From Planctomycetaceae bacterium UBA6894 (lineage in GTDB: Bacteria; Planctomycetota; Planctomycetia; Gemmatales; Gemmataceae), in the NCBI GenBank assembly GCA_002451275.1, contig DKBS01000160.1, positions 1 to 20,419 of the forward strand: DNA of 20,419 nt. The letters are read 5' to 3'. The notes beneath the pieces were generated by a model. The model saw only the letters and a program-made list of their open reading frames with translations, was not told where the DNA came from and made no database searches. Positions 13,429 to 20,419 of the stretch are shown in pieces (position 1 is the stretch's first letter; every line of letters starts with the position of its first letter). Both the position numbers and the translations under genes were made by a program.

Positions 13429-14025
13429 ATGGCCAAGGACAAGAAGCCCAAACCCGTGAAGAAGGCGGCCAAGATCGGCCGCATCGGCATGCGCACCGCC
13501 GAGGCGCTGGTGGAGGGGGATCTCGATTACCTGTGCGCCGAGCCGGAGATCGTCATCGGCGAACTGGACGGCCCGGTCGGCACGGCCATGGCCACGCTGG
13601 TGGGCAATCAGGTGCAGGGGCACACCAAGGTGTTCGCCATCCTCAACTCCGACGCGCAGGTGAAGCCGGCCACGCTGATGGTGAGCAAGGTTACGGTCAC
13701 GGGCAGCCGCTACACCAACATCCTGATGGGCACGGTGCAGGCCGGCATCGCGCACGGCGTGCTGGATGCCGTGCGCGCGGGCGACATCCCCAAGGCCCTG
13801 GCTGAGAAGCTGGGCATCATCTACTCGGTGTGGCTGGATCCTGCCATCCTCAAGGTGCCAGCCGGCAAGGTGGACCATGAGGCCCTGTTTAACGTGAACC
13901 GTGAGGCCACCCACAAGGTGATCCGCAAGGCGATGCGGGGCGAACCCTCCATCGACTGGCTGCTGGCCAACCAGGACAAGGTGGATCACTACTTCTACGG
14001 CCTGGGCAAGGAAGGCAAGTTCTAG
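13429..14025 (+). CDS. Formaldehyde-activating enzyme (Fae) homologue lacking the catalytic histidine
   Basis: Fae joins formaldehyde to tetrahydromethanopterin in methylotrophs, methanogens and some planctomycetes. This 198-residue protein follows the family across residues 22-170: RTAEALVEG, PEIVIGELDGPVGTAMATLV, FAILNSDAQVKPATLMVSKVTVTG (a clear match to the KPATLMFNKVTIKG core), and a C-terminal NVNREATHKVIRKAM similar to YNYKATKEAIKRAV. In Fae an essential histidine (His17 in M. extorquens) follows the start of this domain; by eye the same place here is Glu38 (LCAEPEI against VAHIDL). It is therefore probably a Fae-like paralogue that binds a pterin or sugar-phosphate-like ligand rather than true Fae. 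A basic lead (1-20) and a 28-residue tail ending YGLGKEGKF are extra. ATG 13429 has GAGGGAG upstream; the TTG at 13411 was rejected. Confidence 0.8.
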   Translation: MAKDKKPKPVKKAAKIGRIGMRTAEALVEGDLDYLCAEPEIVIGELDGPVGTAMATLVGNQVQGHTKVFAILNSDAQVKPATLMVSKVTVTGSRYTNILMGTVQAGIAHGVLDAVRAGDIPKALAEKLGIIYSVWLDPAILKVPAGKVDHEALFNVNREATHKVIRKAMRGEPSIDWLLANQDKVDHYFYGLGKEGKF

Positions 14026-14051
14026 GCCTTTGGCGAGCCAACAGCCTGCCC

Positions 14052-14088
14052 AACACCCTCGCTCCCTGGCGGAGTGAGGGTGTTTTTT
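14052..14088 (+). terminator. Strong intrinsic terminator after the Fae-like gene
   Basis: AACACCCTCGCTCC (14052-14065) pairs along its whole length with GGAGTGAGGGTGTT (14071-14084), including one G-T pair, around the 5-base loop CTGGC. A run of six Ts (14083-14088) overlaps the stem end. It closes the plus-strand block and lies just before the convergent hydrolase gene. The opposite strand has no T-run, so it acts on the plus strand. Confidence 0.9.
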
Positions 14089-14104
14089 GTTGATGGATCG
14101 GCGA

Positions 14105-14911
14105 TCAGTTTCCCGGATTCCCCGCGTGCCGGATGACAAAGGCCACCAACTCCTCGCAGCGGAAGAAACCATCCCACATGGTGTGGCCCTGCCCCTTGGG
14201 CACAAGCAGCTCCATGGGCCCACCCAGGGCCTTGTACCGGTTTTTTACCAGTCCTGAATTGGAGTCCAGAGGTACCACGGTGTCCACATCCCCATGGATG
14301 GCGAAGAGGGGCACCTTGGCCTTGGCCAGCGGGGCCAGCCGGTCCACCGGATCGAACTCGGGCAACCGCTGTTTCAACTCATCACCGGTCAGCCCATAGG
14401 CGGGCGCGGCCTTGGCCAACCCGGGGTAACTAGCCACGCTGCACACCGGGTAGATGCCGGCAAAGGCGGCCACCTTGTCTGGGTTGTCAGCGGCCCAGGA
14501 GAGGGTCATCAGCCCGCCGCGGCTGCGGCCCAGCAATACCGGCTTGCTTGCGAAGCCGCGCTTTCCGGTCATTTCCCGATACAGCTCGGAGAAAAGTTTG
14601 CGGCCCGCCGGGCTGCCATAGGATTCCCCCACATCCACGCCGGCGATGGAAATGCCCGCCCGCATGAATCGTTCGAACATCCAGCGCTCTTCCGGGCCGG
14701 GCAGGTTGGGCAGCGTGGGAGCGTACCAGACCCACCCTTTCGGCTGACCGGGCTCCACCTTCGCCTCGATCAAAAAAGCCGTCCGCCCCGCGACGGTGAA
14801 GGCCTCTCCCGGCAGCGGAAGCTTTTTGACTGGAGGCTGCGCGGGCTCGGCCCATACGGTGGCTCCGGCAAGAGCCAGCAAAACAGTACCCGCAAGGTGT
14901 TGCCATTTCAT
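14105..14911 (-). CDS. Exported alpha/beta hydrolase (S9-peptidase/esterase-like)
   Basis: A 268-residue protein with a signal peptide (MKWQHLAGTVLLALAGATVWA, cleaved near residue 21). The alpha/beta hydrolase triad is visible: Ser130 in GRSRGG, Asp210 in HGDVDTVVP and His243 in GQGHTMW. The GRSRGG elbow and the late HGDxDxxVP motif resemble prolyl-oligopeptidase-type and acetyl-esterase-type enzymes; the substrate is not readable. A GGGGAG ribosome site lies nine bases before the ATG. It follows selO by 48 bases on the same strand and is probably the last gene of the thiD-selO unit. Confidence 0.85.
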   Translation of the reverse strand: MKWQHLAGTVLLALAGATVWAEPAQPPVKKLPLPGEAFTVAGRTAFLIEAKVEPGQPKGWVWYAPTLPNLPGPEERWMFERFMRAGISIAGVDVGESYGSPAGRKLFSELYREMTGKRGFASKPVLLGRSRGGLMTLSWAADNPDKVAAFAGIYPVCSVASYPGLAKAAPAYGLTGDELKQRLPEFDPVDRLAPLAKAKVPLFAIHGDVDTVVPLDSNSGLVKNRYKALGGPMELLVPKGQGHTMWDGFFRCEELVAFVIRHAGNPGN

Positions 14912-14959
14912 GGTGGAAATCTCCCCAATGGATCATTGTTCGGATTTACAGCCTGTTGG

Positions 14960-16555
14960 TCACGAACTGCACGACAGCATCGAACAGCCCGCCCTGCTTC
15001 TGGCCCAATCTGGCCGTTTGGCAGCGTACTCTTCCTTGGCTGGTTGCTCGGTGTAGGGATGACGCAGCACCTCCAGCAGGTCTCGAACCATGCCGTAGTT
15101 GCCATGCTCGGCCTTGTCGATCGCCAGTTGCGCCAGAAAGTTGCGCAGCACATAGAGCGGGTTGACCCGGTTCATCGCCTCCTTGCGCACGGGATCGGGC
15201 ACACCCTCCATGCGTACCCGCTGCTGGTAACGGCGCAGCCAATCCGCAAGACTCGCGCGATGTTCTGCCCCGATCTTTTCCGGCTGATAAAACGCCTGTT
15301 CCACAGGAGCCAGTAGATCGCTGTCCGCATCGGGCGCCCCCGCCTCGCACCGCAGATCGGCCAATCGCCTGAAAAACAGCGTCATGTCCGTTTCCACGGC
15401 TGCCAAGAGCGGCCATAGCTCCGCCACCAACGGCTCATCCTGATCCGGGTCGCTCAGACAGATCCCCAGCTTGCCGGCCATCATCCTCCGGTGCCCGCTC
15501 TGGAACCGGTTGGCGTAGGCGTCCAGGCCGGCCTCCAGCGGTTTGGCGTCCCCCACCAGCGGGTAGAGCGCGTTGCCCAGTTGCAGCAGGTTCCACAGGG
15601 CGATCTGCGGTTGGGCCCCGAACCGGTACCGGCGGCCCTGCGCATCGGTGGTGTTAGGGGTCCAGTCTGGGTCATAATCCTCGAGCCAACCGTAGGGGCC
15701 GTAGTCGATGGTCAGCCCCAAAATCGACATGTTGTCCGTGTTCATCACGCCATGCACAAAGCCCACCCGCATCCAGTGGACGATCATGTCGGCCGTGCGC
15801 GCGCACACCTCGTGGAACAGGGCGGTGTACGCCTCGGGAGATGGTTCCCCCAGATGGGGAAAATCACTGCGCAGCGTGAAATCAGTCAACTGCTTGAGCA
15901 GGTTGTACTCTTGCCGCGCGGCGAAGATCTGGAAATTCCCGAAGCGGGCGAACGAGGGGGCCACCCGGCAAACCACAGCGCCCGGCTCATGCCTGGGGTT
16001 GCCATCGTAAAACATGTCGCGCACCACGCTCTCGCCAGTGCTGACCAGGCTGAGCGCCCGCGTGGTGGGCACGCCCAGATGGTGCATCGCCTCGCTGCAT
16101 AAAAACTCACGCACGCTGGAGCGAAGCACCGCCAGCCCATCCGCCGTGCGGGAATAGGGTGTGGGGCCGGCGCCCTTCAACTGCAGCGTCCAGTGCTCGC
16201 CCTTGCGGTTGACCACCTCACCCAAGTTGATGGCCCGTCCATCCCCCAGTTGCCCGGCCCAATTGCCGAACTGGTGGCCGCCATAGCACATGGCGAACGG
16301 ATCCATCCCCTCCAGCAAGCGGTTGCCACCCATCACATCGGCAAGCGCCTGCTCATTGTCAGGAGTGATCTCCAGGTCTAACGACTCCGCCACCTCGCGG
16401 GAATAGGCCACCAGTTCCGGTTTGGTCACCGGCGTGGGGTTCACGCGTGACCAGCACGCCCCCCGCACCTGACGGCGCAGGTTGCGGGTATCGGGATCAC
16501 CGGGCAAATCCCGCGTGAACCGGTTGGTGAAACGCAGCGATTCAAGGCCGGCCAT
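14960..16555 (-). CDS. selO: Protein adenylyltransferase SelO (YdiU/UPF0061 family)
   Basis: SelO is a pseudokinase that binds ATP upside down and transfers AMP to Ser, Thr or Tyr of target proteins, with links to redox stress. The 531 residues show GGHQFGNWAGQLGDGRA (92-108), Lys127 in LQLKGAGPTPYSR paired with Glu150 in SSVREFLCSEAMHHLGVPTTRAL (same 23-residue spacing as Lys113-Glu136 in the P. syringae enzyme), and GVMNTDNMSILGLTIDYGP with Asp274, Asn275 and the metal-binding Asp284. The protein ends GCSMLSCSS; Cys529, third from the end, is where animal SELENOO has selenocysteine. Here the codon is TGC and the TGA after it is the stop. An AGGA site precedes the ATG. thiD lies 24 bases upstream. 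Confidence 0.96.
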   Translation of the reverse strand: MAGLESLRFTNRFTRDLPGDPDTRNLRRQVRGACWSRVNPTPVTKPELVAYSREVAESLDLEITPDNEQALADVMGGNRLLEGMDPFAMCYGGHQFGNWAGQLGDGRAINLGEVVNRKGEHWTLQLKGAGPTPYSRTADGLAVLRSSVREFLCSEAMHHLGVPTTRALSLVSTGESVVRDMFYDGNPRHEPGAVVCRVAPSFARFGNFQIFAARQEYNLLKQLTDFTLRSDFPHLGEPSPEAYTALFHEVCARTADMIVHWMRVGFVHGVMNTDNMSILGLTIDYGPYGWLEDYDPDWTPNTTDAQGRRYRFGAQPQIALWNLLQLGNALYPLVGDAKPLEAGLDAYANRFQSGHRRMMAGKLGICLSDPDQDEPLVAELWPLLAAVETDMTLFFRRLADLRCEAGAPDADSDLLAPVEQAFYQPEKIGAEHRASLADWLRRYQQRVRMEGVPDPVRKEAMNRVNPLYVLRNFLAQLAIDKAEHGNYGMVRDLLEVLRHPYTEQPAKEEYAAKRPDWARSRAGCSMLSCSS

Positions 16556-16579
16556 GGTTCTTCCTGACAGGGATACGGT

Positions 16580-17377
16580 TCAGCTCGGCGTGAACAGGTT
16601 CACGGGTCCGTGGCCCTTGCCCAAGCCTGGGTTGGTGGCAATGGCCCGGTGGACAAAATCCTTGGCACCCCGCACCGCCTCCTCCACGCTTTGCCCTTTG
16701 GCCAGACGGGCTGTGATGGAGGCCGACAACACGCAGCCAGTGCCATGCGTGTGCGGCGTGTCCACGCGCCTGGCAGGCAGGTGAACCAGTTTCCCTTGGG
16801 CTAGCAGCACATCCACCGCCTGGCCTTCCAGATGGCCGCCCTTCACCAGAACATGGCGGGCACCCAGGTCGGCCAGGGCCTGGGCCGCAGCTTCCATCTC
16901 CGCCACGGTGCCGACAGGTCGCCCGGTCAACCGGGCCGCCTCATTCAGGTTCGGTGTCAGCAAAAAGGCATGGGGCAGCAGATGCCGCATGAAGCAATCA
17001 ATCGCGTCGGGATCGATGAGCGGCAGGCCGTGCTTGCTCACCATCACCGGGTCGATCACCAGCGGGAAAGTAAAACCCCTGGCCCTTTGCCCAATCGCCT
17101 CAATGATTGCTGCATTGCCAAGGGCCCCGGTCTTCGCGGCCCGGGGAGGGATGTCCGTGAGCACAGCATCCAGTTGAGCCAGCACCATGTCGGCCGGCAG
17201 GCATTCCACCGCGTCCACCGTGACGGTGTTTTGCACCGTCAACAGCGTGACCACGCTGGCTCCGTAGACACCATGCTGATGAAACGCCTTCAGATCAGCC
17301 TGCAGCCCGGCGCCACCCGATGGATCGGACCCGGCGATGGTGAGGGCGACCGGATAGTTCTGCGGATTTTCAGCCAT
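16580..17377 (-). CDS. thiD: Hydroxymethylpyrimidine / phosphomethylpyrimidine kinase
   Basis: Phosphorylates HMP and HMP-phosphate to HMP-pyrophosphate for thiamine synthesis; ribokinase fold. From ATG 17377 the protein is 265 residues. Motifs: IAGSDPSGGAGLQADLK (14-30), AAKTGALGN (80-88; KIGM in many relatives), VIDPVMVSKHG (107-117), TPNLNEAARLTG (141-152), VKGGH (178-182) and HGTGCVLSA with the anion-hole Gly and Cys215. A GTG at 17386 would add three residues; the ATG has AAGGTG at a fitting distance. No TPP riboswitch consensus (CUGAGA and the second stem) is visible in the 105 bases before it, and no other thi genes are present. selO follows closely, so the two are probably cotranscribed. 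Confidence 0.96.
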   Translation of the reverse strand: MAENPQNYPVALTIAGSDPSGGAGLQADLKAFHQHGVYGASVVTLLTVQNTVTVDAVECLPADMVLAQLDAVLTDIPPRAAKTGALGNAAIIEAIGQRARGFTFPLVIDPVMVSKHGLPLIDPDAIDCFMRHLLPHAFLLTPNLNEAARLTGRPVGTVAEMEAAAQALADLGARHVLVKGGHLEGQAVDVLLAQGKLVHLPARRVDTPHTHGTGCVLSASITARLAKGQSVEEAVRGAKDFVHRAIATNPGLGKGHGPVNLFTPS

Positions 17378-17482
17378 GCAACCCACGCACCTTCAGGATG
17401 GAAAAGCCCTGAATGCATGGTAGCGAAAGCACGGGGGGCATTTCAGCCCTAGGCAACCCGACTGCTATCCGTCCCGGCCTTG

Positions 17483-20419
17483 TTACTTCGGCAACCAGAT
17501 CACCGGCAGATCCAGCTTTTTGCCCAAGCCGTTCAGCTTGGCCATCTCCTCAGTCACCACCTTGGTGAATTCGGCGGTCAGTTGGATCTGCTCCTTGTCC
17601 AGTTCCGCCATGAGCTCACGCATCCCCTGCGTGGGTGCGCCATCGCCATCAATCACCTGCCCGTACAGCCATACCAGTTGGCTGTACAATTTCGCGCCCC
17701 CTCGCATCGCCAGGATGTCGTAGCTCACCCGGGCGGTGGGGTTGTGCAGCTTTTTCTCCAGCGCGTCGAGCCTGGTAGAAAGTGCCTTGGCCAGACCCAC
17801 CCATTCCTTGGCGGCAGCCTCATCCTTTTGCAAGTCCACCTGCAGTTCCAGTTGCCGGTGCACCTTGCGCAGCCGGATCACCGTGTCGGACAGCGCGCTG
17901 ATCGCGTCGCGCACCTTCAGGGAGAACTGCTCCTGCTCGCGCAATTCAGCCAGCAGTGACGCCGGGGTGATCCCGTCCCATTTGCCAGCCAGCAGGGTTT
18001 GACCGGGTTGCATCAGCCGGGGGTCGGCCCAAACCTGGAATGCGCCCTCTGCCTTTTGCCCATCCACTGTCAGCACCACTTTGTAGGTGCCCGGGCAGAC
18101 AGGGGCGCCGGCCGCCGGGCTGCCCATGTCGGCCAAGGCCTTGGGAATGATACGGGCGGGGCTGTGGCACAGATCCCAAGTGAAGCGGTTGATCCCTTCC
18201 GAATCAGGCACCTCGGGATGGTCCACCTCCGGGTATTCGGAGGCCTCGTCCGGTTTTTTCTTCCGGTGTTTCGCCCCGTCGAAGAACGCCACCCGTTTGC
18301 CGGCCGCGTCCAGAATCTCCAGGGTGGGCTTCGCCTTCGGCTTGGACTTCAGGTGGTACTGGATCACCGCCCCCTGCGCGGGGTTCTGCCCCATGCCGAT
18401 CTCCTGGCCGTGGCTCACCGTGCCAGATTGTCGCCACCGCACCGCCGGACGGATTGGATACAGGTGGGCGTGCTTCTCGGCGTGCTCGTCCTTCCATTCC
18501 CTGAGCGGGCTGATGTCATCCAGAATCCAGATCGACCGGCCATTGGTACCCACCACCAGGTCACCCTGATGCACCTGCAGGTCATGCACCGCCACGGTGG
18601 GCATGTTCAGCCGCAACGGCTCGAAGCTGTCCCCGCCGTCGGCGCTGAACACCACGCCCCGCTCGGTGCCCACAAAAACCAGATCCTTTCTCACAGGGTC
18701 TTCCCGCACCACATGCAGGTAGACCGCGGGGTCCAGCCCGTCCTCCAAACGCATCCAGGTGGCGCCGAAATCGGTGGTTTTCCACAGGTATGGCTTGTAG
18801 TTGTCCAGCCGGTGGGCATCCACCACCAGCCAAGCCGTTCCGGCATCGTGGGCCGAAGGCTCGATGCAGCTCACGGTTCCCCAGTCGGGCAGATCCGGGA
18901 TGTTTTTCGTCAGGTTGGTCCAGGTCTTGCCATCATCTCGTGACAGGTGCACCAGCCCGTCATCGGTGCCCGCCCACAGCAGTCCCTTCTGCTTGGGCGA
19001 TTCGGCCAAGGCGAAGATGGTGCCATAGAACTCGGCTGTGGTGTTGTCGCCGGTGATCGGCCCGCCCGACCACTTCATTTTCGACCGGTCGTTGCGGCTC
19101 AGGTCGGGGCTCACCTGCTCCCAGTTCTGACCGTTGTTGGTGGTGCGGAACAGGTGGTTGCCGGCATGATAAACCACCTTGGGATCATGCTTTGAAATGA
19201 CGATCGGCGCGGTCCACTGGAAGCGGATGCGCAGATCCTCGGCCCCGTGGCCCGAAGCGTTGTACGGGTAGATGCTGATGTTGCGGGCCTGCTTGGTGCG
19301 GTGGTCGTACCGGGTGATGATGCCGGCATATTCGCCCGCATAGACCACATCTGGATCGGTGGGATGGGGGATGCTGAAGCCGGTCTCCCCTCCACCCACC
19401 CCGTGCCAGTCGGCCAGGGGGATGCCCATGTAGCGCAGCGAATTGGATGGCCCCGAGGCGGTGCCCTGATCCTGCATGTTGCCCATCACCCGGTAGGGGA
19501 ACCGGTTGTCGCAGGCCACATGGTAGAACTGGGCGATCGGCAGCGCCGGGGCGTTCCAGCTTTTGCCACCATCGGTGCTGATGTCCACGCCGCCATCGTT
19601 GGCGTCGATCATGCGGCGGGGATTTTTCGGATCGATCCACAGATCATGGTGGTCGCCGTGGTGCGGTCCATCCACCTTCTGGAAGGTCTTTCCGCCATCG
19701 ATGCTCTTCAACAGCGGAACCTGCGGTGCCCAGACAATGTCGGCGTTGGTGGGGTCAACCGTCAGCGTGTTGTAGTACCAGGCCCTCTGGCGGATCACCC
19801 GCTCGTCATTCACTTTGCTCCACGAACCGCCGCCATCGTCCGAGCGGAACAGGCCACCTTTCTCCGCCTCGATCAGCGCGTACACGCGTGAGCCATCGGA
19901 AGGGGCAACCGCCACACCCACCCTACCCCACGGGCCTGGCGGAAGGCTTTCCTCGTCGGGAGCCGAAGTGGCGGCCGCCTTTTTCTTTTTTGGCTTGGCA
20001 CCAGGGCCGACCTTGTCCCAACTGTCACCCCCATCATGGGAGACATACAAGCCGGAGCCGGGGCCACCCGAGGTGAGTTCCCACGGTTGGCGCCGTGTCT
20101 GCCAAAACCCGGCGTAAAGCGTGCGCGGGTTGGTCGGATCAAAACAGACATCGCTGGCCCCGGTGTCGTTGTCGACAAACAACACCTTCGACCAGGTGGA
20201 TCCACCATCGGTGGTGCGATAGATTCCCCGTTCGCTGTTGGGGCCGAAGGCATGGCCCAGCACCGCCGCGAAGGCGATGTCGGCATTGGCCGGATGCACC
20301 GCCATGGTGCCTATATGCCCCACCTGTTTCCACACATGCTTCCATGACTTGCCGGCGTCGGTGGATTTGAAAATCCCGGCACCCGCCGCCACATTGCCGC
20401 GGATGTTGGCCTCGCCGGT
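17483..20419 (-). CDS. Large BNR/Asp-box repeat protein (sortilin/VPS10-type beta-propeller), 5' end outside window
   Basis: The reading frame stays open to the window edge; the visible part is 978 residues, and the first nine (TGEANIRGN) match the family TGEANIRGN motif upstream of the first repeat. At least nine Asp-box repeats of the SxDxGxxW/F type are visible: STDAGKSW, TTDGGSTW, SHDGGDSW, SDDGGGSW, SIDGGKTF, STDGGKSW, TTNNGQNW, SRDDGKTW, TTDFGATW and SADGGDSF. These build one or two beta-propellers. A Fn3/FlgD-like segment (PGTYKVVLTVDGQ) and a coiled-coil region (QFSLKVRDAISALSDTVIRL onward) follow. A lysine/alanine low-complexity insert (KPKKKKAAATSAPDEES) lies between the third and fourth repeats. 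Family members are called glycosyl hydrolases but their catalysis is unproven. It is probably exported. thiD starts 105 bases downstream. Confidence 0.9.
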   Translation of the reverse strand, partial: TGEANIRGNVAAGAGIFKSTDAGKSWKHVWKQVGHIGTMAVHPANADIAFAAVLGHAFGPNSERGIYRTTDGGSTWSKVLFVDNDTGASDVCFDPTNPRTLYAGFWQTRRQPWELTSGGPGSGLYVSHDGGDSWDKVGPGAKPKKKKAAATSAPDEESLPPGPWGRVGVAVAPSDGSRVYALIEAEKGGLFRSDDGGGSWSKVNDERVIRQRAWYYNTLTVDPTNADIVWAPQVPLLKSIDGGKTFQKVDGPHHGDHHDLWIDPKNPRRMIDANDGGVDISTDGGKSWNAPALPIAQFYHVACDNRFPYRVMGNMQDQGTASGPSNSLRYMGIPLADWHGVGGGETGFSIPHPTDPDVVYAGEYAGIITRYDHRTKQARNISIYPYNASGHGAEDLRIRFQWTAPIVISKHDPKVVYHAGNHLFRTTNNGQNWEQVSPDLSRNDRSKMKWSGGPITGDNTTAEFYGTIFALAESPKQKGLLWAGTDDGLVHLSRDDGKTWTNLTKNIPDLPDWGTVSCIEPSAHDAGTAWLVVDAHRLDNYKPYLWKTTDFGATWMRLEDGLDPAVYLHVVREDPVRKDLVFVGTERGVVFSADGGDSFEPLRLNMPTVAVHDLQVHQGDLVVGTNGRSIWILDDISPLREWKDEHAEKHAHLYPIRPAVRWRQSGTVSHGQEIGMGQNPAQGAVIQYHLKSKPKAKPTLEILDAAGKRVAFFDGAKHRKKKPDEASEYPEVDHPEVPDSEGINRFTWDLCHSPARIIPKALADMGSPAAGAPVCPGTYKVVLTVDGQKAEGAFQVWADPRLMQPGQTLLAGKWDGITPASLLAELREQEQFSLKVRDAISALSDTVIRLRKVHRQLELQVDLQKDEAAAKEWVGLAKALSTRLDALEKKLHNPTARVSYDILAMRGGAKLYSQLVWLYGQVIDGDGAPTQGMRELMAELDKEQIQLTAEFTKVVTEEMAKLNGLGKKLDLPVIWLPK

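Noticed and set aside
12227..14223. Long minus-strand reading frames (399 and 305 residues) opposite the TlpA-like and Fae-like genes
   Set aside because: The plus strand carries recognised families with good ribosome sites; the minus frames are His/Gly/Leu-rich mirror sequence.
14960..14974. Selenocysteine at the end of SelO
   Set aside because: The site corresponding to animal Sec is TGC (cysteine), and the TGA is the true terminal stop after the conserved SCSS ending.
14294..15316. Plus-strand 340-residue frame opposite the hydrolase and selO
   Set aside because: It runs across two well-supported minus-strand genes and shows no motif.
17378..17482. TPP riboswitch upstream of thiD
   Set aside because: No CUGAGA or other THI-box consensus is present; only a 6-base TTCAGG/CCTGAA inverted repeat with a 10-base loop is seen at 17392-17413.
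1..20419. CRISPR arrays, tRNA, rRNA, prophage or defence-island signatures
   Set aside because: No regularly spaced repeats, tRNA-like cloverleafs, rRNA segments or phage/defence proteins were found by reading both strands.

Overview
The window is high-GC bacterial DNA, densely packed with protein genes. It contains no rRNA, tRNA or CRISPR array, and no stretch over 300 bases lacks a gene. The gene content best fits a planctomycete, possibly Gemmata-like. The pointers are a homologue of the formaldehyde-activating enzyme Fae (known from methanogens, methylotrophs and planctomycetes), an exported TlpA-type thioredoxin with a long helical N-terminal part, a large exported-type BNR-repeat protein and an IS5-type transposase remnant. 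This placement is inference from protein families, not a phylogenetic result.

Layout. (1) Bases 1-270 hold the 5' end of a broken IS5-like insertion sequence just downstream of an exported rhodanese-like gene. (2) Bases 277-3663, minus strand: an RraA-family aldolase/decarboxylase-like gene, pyruvate kinase, a P-II signalling protein translationally coupled to pyruvate kinase, and the rhodanese gene. (3) Bases 3742-4736, plus strand: a two-gene unit of unknown function (small two-helix membrane protein and exported basic protein, overlapping ATGA). Its 3' end overlaps the convergent neighbour by 50 bases. (4) Bases 4687-8862, minus strand: a glutamate/dicarboxylate:cation symporter, DNA polymerase X with a PHP nuclease domain, and an exported class-A beta-lactamase-like serine hydrolase. 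(5) Bases 8964-14088, plus strand: a clear sigma70-type promoter, then pheA (chorismate mutase/prephenate dehydratase), aroF (DAHP synthase with N-terminal regulatory domain), tpiA, a TlpA-like thioredoxin and a Fae-like protein, ending in a strong intrinsic terminator. GC-rich hairpins sit in every gap. (6) Bases 14105-20419, minus strand: a partial BNR-repeat protein running off the right edge, thiD, selO (protein AMPylase) and an exported alpha/beta hydrolase.

How the genes work together. pheA and aroF form the entry and the phenylalanine branch of aromatic amino-acid synthesis, and both carry regulatory domains. tpiA joins them to triose metabolism. The RraA-like, pyruvate kinase and P-II genes look like a node around pyruvate/PEP with a nitrogen/energy sensor attached. 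No complete novel system is visible. The most unusual items are the Fae homologue whose catalytic histidine position holds glutamate, the P-II gene fused by a TGATG overlap to pyruvate kinase, the variant Phe-binding motif in PheA, and the unknown membrane/exported gene pair.
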